This document shows positions 41,773 through 51,200 of a DNA stretch of 64,000 bases, piece by piece. This DNA is from Paenarthrobacter nicotinovorans. Lineage in GTDB: Bacteria; Actinomycetota; Actinomycetes; Actinomycetales; Micrococcaceae. The notes under the pieces were generated by a model. That model was not told where the DNA came from and did no database searches. It saw only the letters and a program-made list of their open reading frames with translations. The stretch lies in the NCBI RefSeq assembly GCF_021919345.1, contig NZ_CP089293.1, positions 3,906,001 to 3,970,000 on the forward strand, written 5' to 3'. Both the position numbers and the translations under genes were made by a program. Within the stretch, counting starts at the first letter, position 1; each line of letters opens with the position of its first letter.

Positions 41773-42888
41773 ATGCGGAAGCTAATCATTGGAGCTACGG
41801 CAGCAGTCGCGATCGTGACTGGCTCCCTGGTAGCGGCGGCTGCCGCAAACGCCGACAGCGGGACCGTCGTCAGGGTGGTCGACGGCGACACGGTAGTTGT
41901 ATCCATCAACAACATCGATCAGACAGTTCGCCTGCTGAACATCAATACTCCGGAAACTAAGGATCCGAACAAGCCCACCGAATGCCTTGGGCCGGAGGCG
42001 ACAGATCATCTTGAGGGAGTACTGCCGGTGGGCAGCAAGGTCAGGTTGGAGTTCGACGTCGAACGCCATGACAAATACGGCAGAACCTTGGCGGGGGTCT
42101 TCAATGCCAGCAACCAGCTGGTCAACGCAGAGATCGCACGCCGGGGACTGGGGGTTCCAATGGTCGTCGGAGAAAACCGAAAGTTCCTGCCTCCTGTCGA
42201 AGCCGCCTTTGAGGAAGCGCGTACTGCCAAGTCCGGGCTCTTCGCAGAGGGCATCGAATGCACCCTCCCTGCGCAACTGGCAGCTGCCAACGAAGCACTG
42301 ACAGCGGCACAGAGTGCGGCGCCGGCAACGACGTCGGCCGGAGCGGGAGCATCGGCTACTGGGCTGGCGACAGCCATCGTTGCTGCCAAGGCAGCGAAAG
42401 ACCTCCTGTCCGCAGCGAGAGAAACAGAGAACTCCATCCTTTGGGCGGCATACTCTGCCAGCGAATCAACCGCCAAGTTGACCGCCCTGACCGCAGTAAT
42501 AACCCGGGCTGAGTCTGCACACAATCAGCTCAAGGAACAAGAGAAGACACTTGCCGCGGCCGAGAAGAAGGCAGAGGAAGAACGAGTAGCCGCTGTGGCG
42601 CGAGCGGAGGCAGAACGAAAGGCTGCTGCGGAAGCAGAGGCGGCAGCAAAGAAGGCTGCCGATGAGGCCGCCGCGGCAGAACAGGCTCGGGCAGCAGCAG
42701 CGGCTGCCGAGGCTGAACGGATACGCAACTTACCCGTACCAGCTCCCTATGTTCCGCCAGTCCAGCCGTATGTTCCGCCAGCTCAGAATTACGTACCGCC
42801 GGCGCCACCGGCCCAATCGAATCCCTACCCGGGGTACACGGGCCCCCGCTGTTACGCTCCCGGCGGCAAGTCCTGGCGTCCCTGCTGA
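41773..42888 (+). CDS. Secreted thermonuclease (SNase family) with coiled-coil tail
   Basis: The 371-residue protein has a signal peptide (1-27, ending AANA) and a staphylococcal-nuclease domain (about 30-160). The catalytic pattern is present: Asp38/Asp39 region VVDGDT, Arg53 in VRLLNINTPE, Glu61, and Arg104 in DKYGRTLAG. Residues ~190-320 form an alanine/glutamate-rich coiled coil, followed by YVPP repeats and a terminal GPRCYAPGGKSWRPC with two cysteines. It should be an extracellular Ca-dependent nuclease, perhaps wall-associated through the tail. A terminator follows at 42903. Confidence 0.9.
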   Translation: MRKLIIGATAAVAIVTGSLVAAAAANADSGTVVRVVDGDTVVVSINNIDQTVRLLNINTPETKDPNKPTECLGPEATDHLEGVLPVGSKVRLEFDVERHDKYGRTLAGVFNASNQLVNAEIARRGLGVPMVVGENRKFLPPVEAAFEEARTAKSGLFAEGIECTLPAQLAAANEALTAAQSAAPATTSAGAGASATGLATAIVAAKAAKDLLSAARETENSILWAAYSASESTAKLTALTAVITRAESAHNQLKEQEKTLAAAEKKAEEERVAAVARAEAERKAAAEAEAAAKKAADEAAAAEQARAAAAAAEAERIRNLPVPAPYVPPVQPYVPPAQNYVPPAPPAQSNPYPGYTGPRCYAPGGKSWRPC

Positions 42889-42902
42889 CAACCGGCTTGG
42901 CT

Positions 42903-42937
42903 GAAGGCCTGGTGTCCCTTAGGGACGCCAGGCCTTC
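42903..42937 (+). terminator. Terminator after SNase gene
   Basis: GAAGGCCTGG, TGTCCC, loop TTA, GGGACG and CCAGGCCTTC form an almost perfect 16-bp stem, 14 bp after the stop codon. It separates the SNase gene from the restriction-modification operon. Confidence 0.75.
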
Positions 42938-42983
42938 TCACCGATGGGCGTGGCTCACATGAGAACGCACTAAACTCGCATGA

Positions 42984-44480
42984 GTGATCACAGGTGAAAT
43001 CAAGTCCCAAGTAGACAAAGTCTGGAATACGTTCTGGAGCGGCGGTATCTCGAACCCGCTGGAAGTCATCGAGCAGATCACGTACCTTCTGTTCCTCAAG
43101 CGCCTGGACGAGAACCAGACTCGGGCGGAGAAGCAGGCCAACATCTTGGGCGAGCCGATCGAGAACGCGGTGTTTCCCGAGGGTGTTGACCCCCAGGGCC
43201 GCCCCTATTCGGACCTCCGCTGGTCGAACTTCAAGGACTTTGGTCAGATTGAGATGTTCACGGTCTTCCAGCAGAACATCTTCCCGTTCCTCCGAACTGA
43301 GCTGACCAAGCAGTCCAACGGCGAAGACTCCACTTATAGCCACCACATGAAGGATGCGCAGTTCAAGATCCCGAACGCGGGTGTCTTGAAGCAGGTGGTG
43401 GATGTCATCGACTCCATCAACATGGAGGGCCGCGACACCAAGGGCGATCTCTACGAGTACATGTTGTCGAAGCTGGCATCGGCGGGTACCAACGGACAGT
43501 TCCGAACCCCACGGCACATCATCGACCTCATGGTCGCGATGACAGCACCCCAGCCACTCGAAGCCATCTGTGATCCGGCCGCTGGCACCTGCGGCTTCCT
43601 GGTTCAGGCCGGCGAATACCTCCGTAAGAACAACAGCAATCTCCTCACCAATGACGAGACCAGTAAGTTCTTCCATCACGAGCAGTTCCATGGCTTCGAC
43701 TTCGACTCCACCATGCTCCGCATCGGTTCAATGAACATGCTGCTCCACGGGGTCGAGAACCCGGATGTTTCCTACCGCGATTCACTTGCCGACCTGCACT
43801 CCGTCGAGGAAGAGAAGTACAACGTCATCCTCGCCAACCCGCCGTTCGCTGGCAGCTTGGACTACGAGAATGTGTCGAAAGAGTTGCTGAACGTCGTCAA
43901 GACGAAGAAGACCGAACTCCTCTTCCTGGCACTTTTCATCAAGCTGCTTAAGCCAGGCGGACGCGCTGCGGTTATCGTTCCCGACGGCGTCCTCTTCGGC
44001 TCCACCGGCGCACACAAGTCCCTCCGCAAGACACTGGTCGAAGGCCACAAGCTCGACGCCGTCGTAAAACTCCCGTCCGGCGTCTTCAAGCCCTACGCCG
44101 GTGTCTCCACCGCCATCCTCTTCTTCACGAAAACCAACTCCGGCGGCACGGATAACGTCTGGTTCTACGACGTAAAGTCGGACGGGTTCAGCCTCGACGA
44201 CAAGCGCACGCCGCTTGCCTCTTCCGACCTTGAGGACGTCCTCTCACGTTGGAATCAGCGCACGACGGCGGAACTTGAGCGGGCGCGCACGGAACAGTCC
44301 TTCTGTGTTCCGCTTTCAGAGATCGTGGCGAACGACTACGACCTGTCGCTGAACCGGTACAAGGAGATCGAGTACGAAGAAGTCGAGCATGCTGCCCCTG
44401 AGGAAATCCTGGCTGCACTGGATCAGCTCGAGACTGAAATCACCGAGGGCATGAACGAGCTGCGGGAGCTGCTGAAGTGA
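42984..44480 (+). CDS. hsdM: Type I restriction-modification DNA methyltransferase subunit
   Basis: The 498-residue protein has an HsdM N-terminal helical domain (about 5-140: KVWNTFWSGGISNPLEVIEQITYLLFLKRLDE), motif I DPAAGTCGF (198-206) for S-adenosylmethionine and catalytic motif IV NPPF (285-288), marking an adenine-N6 methyltransferase. A GTG at 42984 is the only sensible start. The stop overlaps the hsdS ATG (ATGA). With HsdS it protects host DNA, and with HsdR (48258) it forms the restriction complex. Confidence 0.96.
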   Translation: MITGEIKSQVDKVWNTFWSGGISNPLEVIEQITYLLFLKRLDENQTRAEKQANILGEPIENAVFPEGVDPQGRPYSDLRWSNFKDFGQIEMFTVFQQNIFPFLRTELTKQSNGEDSTYSHHMKDAQFKIPNAGVLKQVVDVIDSINMEGRDTKGDLYEYMLSKLASAGTNGQFRTPRHIIDLMVAMTAPQPLEAICDPAAGTCGFLVQAGEYLRKNNSNLLTNDETSKFFHHEQFHGFDFDSTMLRIGSMNMLLHGVENPDVSYRDSLADLHSVEEEKYNVILANPPFAGSLDYENVSKELLNVVKTKKTELLFLALFIKLLKPGGRAAVIVPDGVLFGSTGAHKSLRKTLVEGHKLDAVVKLPSGVFKPYAGVSTAILFFTKTNSGGTDNVWFYDVKSDGFSLDDKRTPLASSDLEDVLSRWNQRTTAELERARTEQSFCVPLSEIVANDYDLSLNRYKEIEYEEVEHAAPEEILAALDQLETEITEGMNELRELLK

Positions 44481-45643
44481 AGCTTGTGCCACTCGTCAAG
44501 GTCGCTCGTGTCGTCTCTGGCGGGACGCCCAAGACTGCCGTCGCAGAGTACTGGGACGGGGACATTCCATGGGCAACACCCAAGGACCTAAGCAGCCTCA
44601 GGGCTGTAGAAATCCACTCAACTCCCCGGGGACTGACCCCGGCGGGTTTGAATGCTAGCAGCGCCGAGGTTCTACCCGCTAATTCGGTTTTGTTCAGTTC
44701 CCGTGCGCCAATCGGTCTGTTGGCCATCAACAGCGTTCCCATGGCAACAAACCAAGGGTTCAAAAGCTTTGTTCCCGACCCTACCCAGCTTGAGGCCCGG
44801 TATCTCTACCGCTGGCTCGAATTCAACCGGAAATGGCTACAAAGTCTTGGTGTTGGTGCGACTTTCAAGGAGGTTTCAAAAGCCACTGTTTCGCGGATTG
44901 AACTTCCTCTGCCATCCTTAGCGGAGCAGCGGCGGATTGCGGCGATTTTGGACAAGGCCGATGAGCTCCGCGGCAAGCGCCGCCAAGCAATCGCCCACCT
45001 GAACACCCTCACCCAGTCGATTTTCCACTCCATGTTCGGCGATACGGTCTCTAATAGCCTCAACTGGCCAGTCAAAGCCTTCGGCCGGGTCACTACGAGC
45101 CGCCTGGGCAAGATGCTGGACAAGAAGGCCCAGACTGGAAAGCATGGCTTTAAGTATCTGCGCAATGCCAACGTGCAATGGTTTCAGATCAATACGGATG
45201 ATCTGCTCGAGATGGACTTTAGCCCCTCAGACCAAATCGAGTTCGCACTTCGCAGAGGAGACATCCTGGTGTGTGAAGGTGGGGAACCGGGCCGAGCAGC
45301 CATTTGGAAAGACCAGGCAATCGACTGTTACTTCCAGAAAGCACTTCACCGTGTGCGACCGAATCCTGATGATTTAGATCCTCAATACATAGTTCACCTG
45401 CTCTGGGCTCTGGCTCATGGCGGCGGCCTCAAAGACCATGTGACGGTTGCTACGATCGCACACCTAACCGGTGAGAAGCTCAAGCGAATGCACATTCCAG
45501 TTCCCCCGCTCGAACTGCAGCAGACCTTCGCAAACCGAATTGCCGCCGTCGAGCGTTTGAAGGAAACTTACCGCAAGCACTTGGCGGAACTGGACGCGCT
45601 CTTCGCGTCTCTCCAAAACCGCGCGTTCAAAGGAGAACTCTAG
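44477..45643 (+). CDS. hsdS: Type I restriction-modification specificity subunit
   Basis: The 388-residue protein has two target-recognition domains (about 1-150 and 195-350), each followed by a conserved helix: LPLPSLAEQRRIAAILDKADELRGKRRQAIAHLNTL and IPVPPLELQQTFANRIAAVERLKETYRKHLAELDALF. Two domains predict an asymmetric bipartite recognition site. It is translationally coupled to hsdM and overlaps the downstream mrr gene by one base. The second domain is intact, with no inverted repeats suggesting phase variation. Confidence 0.95.
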   Translation: MKLVPLVKVARVVSGGTPKTAVAEYWDGDIPWATPKDLSSLRAVEIHSTPRGLTPAGLNASSAEVLPANSVLFSSRAPIGLLAINSVPMATNQGFKSFVPDPTQLEARYLYRWLEFNRKWLQSLGVGATFKEVSKATVSRIELPLPSLAEQRRIAAILDKADELRGKRRQAIAHLNTLTQSIFHSMFGDTVSNSLNWPVKAFGRVTTSRLGKMLDKKAQTGKHGFKYLRNANVQWFQINTDDLLEMDFSPSDQIEFALRRGDILVCEGGEPGRAAIWKDQAIDCYFQKALHRVRPNPDDLDPQYIVHLLWALAHGGGLKDHVTVATIAHLTGEKLKRMHIPVPPLELQQTFANRIAAVERLKETYRKHLAELDALFASLQNRAFKGEL

Positions 45644-46584
45644 TGACCGAATCAGCGGCTCAGGCACCTTCGACCGAGGTACCGATTTGGCCAGCGCTCA
45701 TCGTGCCGGTTCTCCAAGCTCTGTCTGATGGACAGACGCTCCACCGGAAGGAGCTCTTCCATCAAGCGGCGGATCAAGCCGGACTGTCGGCGGGCGCTCG
45801 CGAGGAGACCCTGAACTCGGGCGGACTGCGTTACGAGCAGCGCATGGGCTGGGTCCTAAGCCACCTGACACGGGCGGGCTGGATCGACCGTCCCGTAAAG
45901 GGGTACTACTGCATCACCGATACCGGCAGGCAGTGGCTTCTGGACAATCCTCAGGGGATCAACTACAGCCAGGCACACACAATCTTTGCGCAGTACTGGC
46001 CGAAAGCCGACGGTCAAGCCGCACCCACTCAGGCTGCGCGAGAGACCGGCCTCTCAGCTACGGAAGAACTGGAGCCAGTGGAGCAGATCGAGGACGCGAT
46101 AAACCGCATCCAAGGCGAAGTAGGAGCATCGCTCCTTAAACGGCTTCACGAAGGACATCCGGACTTTTTCGAAGACGCTGTGGTGAAGCTGCTGCTGAAG
46201 ATGGGCTACGGAGGTGCTGAGCAACGGGGGCGACGTATCGGTGGCACCGGTGACGGTGGCGTTGACGGGGTTATAGACCAAGACGCGCTTGGGTTGGATC
46301 GGGTCTACATCCAGGCAAAACGTTACAGCCCGGACAACGCCGTTGGCCGCGAAGCCATCCAAGCATTCGTAGGAGCGCTGCATGGCTTCTCTGCCTCCAA
46401 GGGCGTTTTCATCACCACCAGTAGGTTTTCACAAGGTGCGAGAGATTATGCAGGCAGTGTCGGCACCCGCACAATCCTGATTGACGGCGCTCGTCTAGTG
46501 AGCCTCATGATTAAATACCGGGTCGGAGTGCAGGTGAAGCAGAGCTACGACGTCGTAGAACTGGACGAGGACTTCTTCGAATAA
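45643..46584 (+). CDS. Mrr-family restriction endonuclease
   Basis: The 313-residue protein has an Mrr N-terminal winged-helix domain (about 15-105) and a C-terminal Mrr catalytic domain (about 170-300). FFEDAVVKLLLKMGYGG, GTGDGGVDGVI (Asp208) and VYIQAKRY (Gln224-Ala-Lys226) together form the PD-(D/E)xK-like site with a Q in place of the second acid, as common in Mrr. Mrr enzymes cut DNA with foreign methylation. GTG at 45643 overlaps the hsdS stop by one base, so it belongs to the hsdMS operon. Confidence 0.92.
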   Translation: MTESAAQAPSTEVPIWPALIVPVLQALSDGQTLHRKELFHQAADQAGLSAGAREETLNSGGLRYEQRMGWVLSHLTRAGWIDRPVKGYYCITDTGRQWLLDNPQGINYSQAHTIFAQYWPKADGQAAPTQAARETGLSATEELEPVEQIEDAINRIQGEVGASLLKRLHEGHPDFFEDAVVKLLLKMGYGGAEQRGRRIGGTGDGGVDGVIDQDALGLDRVYIQAKRYSPDNAVGREAIQAFVGALHGFSASKGVFITTSRFSQGARDYAGSVGTRTILIDGARLVSLMIKYRVGVQVKQSYDVVELDEDFFE

Positions 46585-46594
46585 CTCGACCACT

Positions 46595-46662
46595 GTCGCC
46601 GTACGGCAACAAATGCTAAAGTCGGCGTACGGCGACATTCATCAAAGTTGCCGTACGGCGAC
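46595..46662 (+). promoter_or_regulatory. Three phased palindromic operators and promoter of hipBA
   Basis: Three near-identical 16-bp palindromes lie at 46595-46610 (GTCGCCGTACGGCAAC), 46621-46636 (GTCGGCGTACGGCGAC) and 46647-46662 (GTTGCCGTACGGCGAC). Their centres are exactly 26 bp apart. An extended -10-like TGCTAAAGT (46614-46622) touches the middle operator, and the hipB RBS AGGAG touches the third. This is the expected layout for cooperative autorepression by a HipB-type antitoxin. Confidence 0.8.
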
Positions 46663-46673
46663 AGGAGCAGCTA

Positions 46674-46898
46674 TTGCGTACGGTCCGAGAGGCAGGGCCC
46701 TTGGTCCGGGAACTCAGGGAAGAGCGAGCCTGGTCACAGGCAGAGTTGGCCCGGCGCGCCAGCGTCTCACGCACCTTTGTCATCGATCTTGAATCCGGTA
46801 AAGCATCGGTGGAAACGTCCAAGTTCATGGATGTCTTTCAAGCCCTTGGTTTCGAGATCGCCATACGCGACAGCGAGACGGGCGCAGTTCGGTGGTGA
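46674..46898 (+). CDS. hipB: HipB-like antitoxin (Xre-type HTH)
   Basis: The 74-residue protein starts with TTG at 46674 after AGGAG. It has an HTH_3/Xre fold: LVRELREERAWSQAELARRASVSRTFVIDLESGKASVETSKFMDVFQALGFEI. It should bind the three upstream palindromes and neutralise HipA. Its stop codon overlaps the hipA GTG (GTGA). The antitoxin is shorter than E. coli HipB (88 residues) but complete. Confidence 0.9.
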   Translation: MRTVREAGPLVRELREERAWSQAELARRASVSRTFVIDLESGKASVETSKFMDVFQALGFEIAIRDSETGAVRW

Positions 46899-48187
46899 GT
46901 GCGCGCGCTCTTGAAGTGTTCATGGACGGGACACTTTGCGGCCGGGTTGAACAGTCGTCGTCGGGGAATCTGACGTTCCGCTATTACCCCGAATACCAGG
47001 CAGCCCCCAACGCGACCCCGCTGTCACTGTCCATGCCCTTGGCCGCCACCCTCCACAAGAAGCGCAACGTCCTGCCCTTTCTCCAGGGCCTCTTGCCCGA
47101 CAGTGAAGGGGCCCTCCAGACGATTGCCCGACGGTTCCGGGTGTCCCCGTCCAACCCCTTCGCCATCCTTGAACATATCGGTGCCGATGTCGCGGGTGCG
47201 CTCCAGTTCATGCGGCCGGGCACCGGATCTTCGGATGGCACCCTCGCAAGAACGGCGGTGAAGCCAGTTTCGGACAGGGATGTGGCCGAGATGCTGGACC
47301 ACGTCGTGACTGAGTACAAAGACGGCACGCCCTACGACGACTCCGCAGGACGCTTCAGCCTCGCCGGGGCTCAGCCAAAGATCGCCCTGCACCAACTTCC
47401 CAACGGCGACTGGGCGGTACCGGAAGACGCTACCCCCACGACGCACATCCTCAAACCGGCAGCCGGCACATTCAGTCGCTTGGATATTGTGGAACAGCTG
47501 ACCATGAGGGCAGCATCTTTTCTGGGGCTCGAGGTGGCCAAGTCCGAACTCCGCCGCATCGGCAACTGGGACGTCTTTGTGACACGTCGCTATGACCGCC
47601 AGGAAGTGGGTGGAACCTGGCGCCGCATCCATCAAGAAGACTTTTGCCAGGCATTGAGCGTTTCTCCAGCCAAGAAATACCAGCACCGTGACGGAGGGCC
47701 GGGCGCGAGCGATATGGCCGCCCTTATCCGATCGCTTCCTTTTGAAGCGGACCGCCGGGCGGCAGGAGCAGGGCTGTACCGGGCCCTTGTTTTCAACACC
47801 GTGGCCGGTTGCACCGACGCGCACGCCAAAAACTACTCCCTCCTCCTCCATGGCAGTAGAGCGCAGCTATCGCCCCTCTACGACCTCGCCACCTATGCCC
47901 CGTATTGGGACGCGGACTCAGGTATCGACTTGGCCATGAGTGTGAAAGCCGAATACAGGCTTCAGAAGATCAGCAAGCAGATGCTGGTCTCGACAAGCAC
48001 TCAGTTTGGCGTTGATGCTGAAGCAGCCCGGGAAATGGTCGAACACTATTCTCGCGGCATAGTGGAAGCATTCGAAGCTGCCAGGGAAGAGCTGAAATCC
48101 CAGCTGGGATCCCTGCCGAAAATCACCGATGACACTATTGCGAAGGTACGACTGCTGCCACTCGTCGAGGCCACGGATCTGAAATAA
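46895..48187 (+). CDS. hipA: HipA-family serine/threonine kinase toxin
   Basis: The ~430-residue protein has the HipA N-terminal region (LEVFMDGTLCGRVEQSSSGNLTFRYYPEY) and kinase motifs. The phosphate-binding SLAGAQPKIAL (about 156-166) includes a serine equivalent to the autophosphorylation site, CTDAHAKNYSL has catalytic Asp309 and Asn314, and PLYDLATY has metal-binding Asp331, so it should be active. E. coli HipA phosphorylates glutamyl-tRNA synthetase and causes dormancy; the target here is unknown. GTG at 46895 gives a GTGA overlap with hipB. It sits between mrr and hsdR in the same direction. Confidence 0.93.
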   Translation: MSARALEVFMDGTLCGRVEQSSSGNLTFRYYPEYQAAPNATPLSLSMPLAATLHKKRNVLPFLQGLLPDSEGALQTIARRFRVSPSNPFAILEHIGADVAGALQFMRPGTGSSDGTLARTAVKPVSDRDVAEMLDHVVTEYKDGTPYDDSAGRFSLAGAQPKIALHQLPNGDWAVPEDATPTTHILKPAAGTFSRLDIVEQLTMRAASFLGLEVAKSELRRIGNWDVFVTRRYDRQEVGGTWRRIHQEDFCQALSVSPAKKYQHRDGGPGASDMAALIRSLPFEADRRAAGAGLYRALVFNTVAGCTDAHAKNYSLLLHGSRAQLSPLYDLATYAPYWDADSGIDLAMSVKAEYRLQKISKQMLVSTSTQFGVDAEAAREMVEHYSRGIVEAFEAAREELKSQLGSLPKITDDTIAKVRLLPLVEATDLK

Positions 48188-48257
48188 GGCATAAACGGTC
48201 GCAGTCCCGTGATTGACTACCTTCAGGACATCGGAGCAACGGATCGGAGACGGCTGC

Positions 48258-51200
48258 ATGGGGGCAGTTACCAGCAACTTTGGGTTCATGCTGGGCGAGT
48301 GGCCCGAGTTGGCCCAGCAAGCACGCCGGGCCGAACAATTCGCCCGGGTCGATCCACGCGCTTCCGTGTTCTACGCCCGTTACACCATCGAACGCATTGT
48401 TGAGTGGCTTTATCAAGTGGAGCCAGGGTTGGTGACCCCCTACAAAGATGACCTCAACGCGTTACTGAACGAGCCCACCTTTAAGAATCTTGTGGGCGGT
48501 CCTATTGCCAACAAGCTCACGATCATTCGCAAAGCCGGTAACAATGCGGTCCACAATTCCGTTGGCCCCACCATCCAGGGCGCTGAACTCGTGCTCCGCG
48601 AACTGCACCACGTTTGCTATTGGCTCGCGAGGAACTACGCCAAAACCGGTAGCCAGCTGCCGCCGTCGTTGGTCTTCGACGCCAGTATCCTGGCCCCAAA
48701 GCCGAAGACGCCGGCACAGCAGCAGTCGCCCGAAGAACTCCAGGCACTCGAGAGCCAACTCAAAGCCCAAAACGAGGCCCTTGCACAAGCAGCAGCGGAT
48801 TCGGCAGACCTTAAGGCCCAGCTGGAGATTCTGCAGGCTGAAGTCGCGGAGGCCAAAAAACAGAACCAGACCGTCCCTGACCACCACGACTATGACGAAG
48901 CCCTGACCCGCAGGCACCTCATCGATCTTGAGCTGAACGAGGCAGGCTGGCCGCTCACCAATACAGAAGACCGCGAGTTCAAGGTAGACACCATGCCCAC
49001 GGCGAGCGGCACGCTCAGCGGAGTGGGCTACGTGGATTACGTGCTGTGGGGCGCTGACGGGCTGCCCCTCGCAGTGGTCGAGGCGAAAAGGACAACCAAG
49101 GATCCCCATGTAGGGAAGCAACAAGCCAAGCTGTACGCCGACTGCCTGGAACGTCGCTATGGTCGACGACCGATCATCTACTACAGCTCCGGTTACGAGA
49201 CATGGATCTGGGACGACACCATGTACCCGGAGCGCTCGTTGCAGGGCTTCCACACAAGGGATCAACTTCAACTGCTGATCAACCGCCGTCAGAGCCGAAA
49301 GCCTCTGGCTGAACAGGCAATCGACAACTCCATCGTCGAACGCCCCTACCAGCACAACGCCATCCGGGCCGTCACTGAAGCCTACGAAAAGGACTTCGAG
49401 CGCAAGGCGCTTGTAGTCATGGCGACAGGCACGGGCAAGACGCGCACCGTCGTCGCACTCGCCAAGCTCCTGCAGGAAGCCAACTGGGCCAAACGCGTTC
49501 TGTTCCTCGCGGATCGGGTTGCGTTGGTCAAGCAAGCGGCCAACGCCTTCAAGGCCCACCTTCCCGGTTCCAGCCCTGTCATTCTGGGCTCGGACGATGA
49601 AGCAGACAGCCGCATCCATGTGGCTACATATCCGACGATGATGAACCTCATCAACCGGACCGAGGGAAAGCTTGGCCAGCGGACCTTTGGCATTGGCCAC
49701 TATGACCTCATCATCGTTGATGAAGCCCACAGGTCGGTCTACCAAAAATACAGGGCCATCTTCCAGTACTTCGATTCACTCCTCATCGGGCTGACAGCCA
49801 CGCCACAGTCAGAGGTGGACCGCAACACCTACAGCCTTTTCGGCATCGAGGACAACGTTCCAACGTTTGCCTATGAGCTCAGCGAGGCCATCGAGGCCGG
49901 ATATCTTGTGCCACCGCGGGTCGTTCCGGTTCCGCTGAAGTTTCCTGACCAAGGCATCTCGTACGAGGACCTCCCAGAGGCTGAAAAAGAGCAGTGGGAC
50001 GAGCTCGAATGGGACGAAGACGGCGAGATCCCGGACTCGGTCGATTCAAGCGTTATCAATACCTGGCTGTTTAACGCCGACACAGTGGATAAGGCACTGG
50101 AAGTCCTTATGACCCGCGGCCACAAAGTCGCCGGCGGGGATCGCCTGGGCAAGACCATCATCTTCGCGAAGAACAACAGACACGCGGAGTACATTGCTGA
50201 ACGCTTTGACAAGAACTACCCGGCTTACAAGGGTCAGTTTGCTCGCGTCATCACCTATCAGGTGAACTACGCCCAGATTCTCATCGACCAATTCTCGACC
50301 ACCGAGAGTGATCCCCACATCGCTATTTCGGTAGACATGCTGGACACCGGCGTTGACGTGCCGGACGTCGTCAACCTCGTCTTTTTCAAGATGGTCAGGT
50401 CCAAGACCAAATTCTGGCAGATGGTGGGCCGCGGAACGCGACTCCGGCCGGAACTGTATGGGCCGGGCGAGGACAAGAAGGACTTCTTTATCTTCGACCT
50501 CTGCCGCAACGCCGAGTTCTTCAATGCGGGAATGCCCAGCAATGAAGGCTCTGTGGGTAAGTCACTCGCGGAGACTACGTTCGCTGCGCGCGTCCAGCTC
50601 CTGCAAACTTTCACTGACCTTCAATGGGACCCCCAAGCGCCCGTTGTTGCCGACCTCCGGCAAACCCTGAAACACGCAGTTGACCGGCTTCCGCTGGACA
50701 ACTTCCTCGTTAAACCGGCACGCAAATGGGTGGACAGGTTCGCCGAAGAAGCAGCCTGGAAATCGTTGGCAGCCGAGGACTTCCAGGCTTTGCAAACCCA
50801 GATCGCCAGGCTCGCTACCATCGGCGCGCCTGCGGATACGGAAGAGGCCAGGCGGTTCGACTACCTGATGCTTCAGGCAGAGTTGGCGTCGCTGCAGGGA
50901 TCGGCGGTTGGGCCGTTCCGGACAAAGATCCAAGCCATCGCCTCGGCCTTGCAGGACCAGCAGAGCATCCCGGCCATCGCTGCTCAGTTGCCCCTGCTGG
51001 AAACCATTCTCCACGACGACGAATGGGAATCCGTTTCGTTGGAATGGCTTGAGGACATCCGCAAGCGGCTCCGCGGATTGGTCCATCTGATCGAGAAGCG
51101 GAAGCGCAAAGTGGTCTACACAAACTTCCAGGACGAGCTCGGCGTGCTTGAGGAAGTCGAACTGGTGGGGACAACCAATGGCTTCGTCGACCTCCCTCGG

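Noticed and set aside
48213..48257. TTG start for hsdR at 48213
   Set aside because: The ATG at 48258 has a GGAG element at good distance and begins the DUF4145-like domain; the upstream 15 residues add nothing recognisable.
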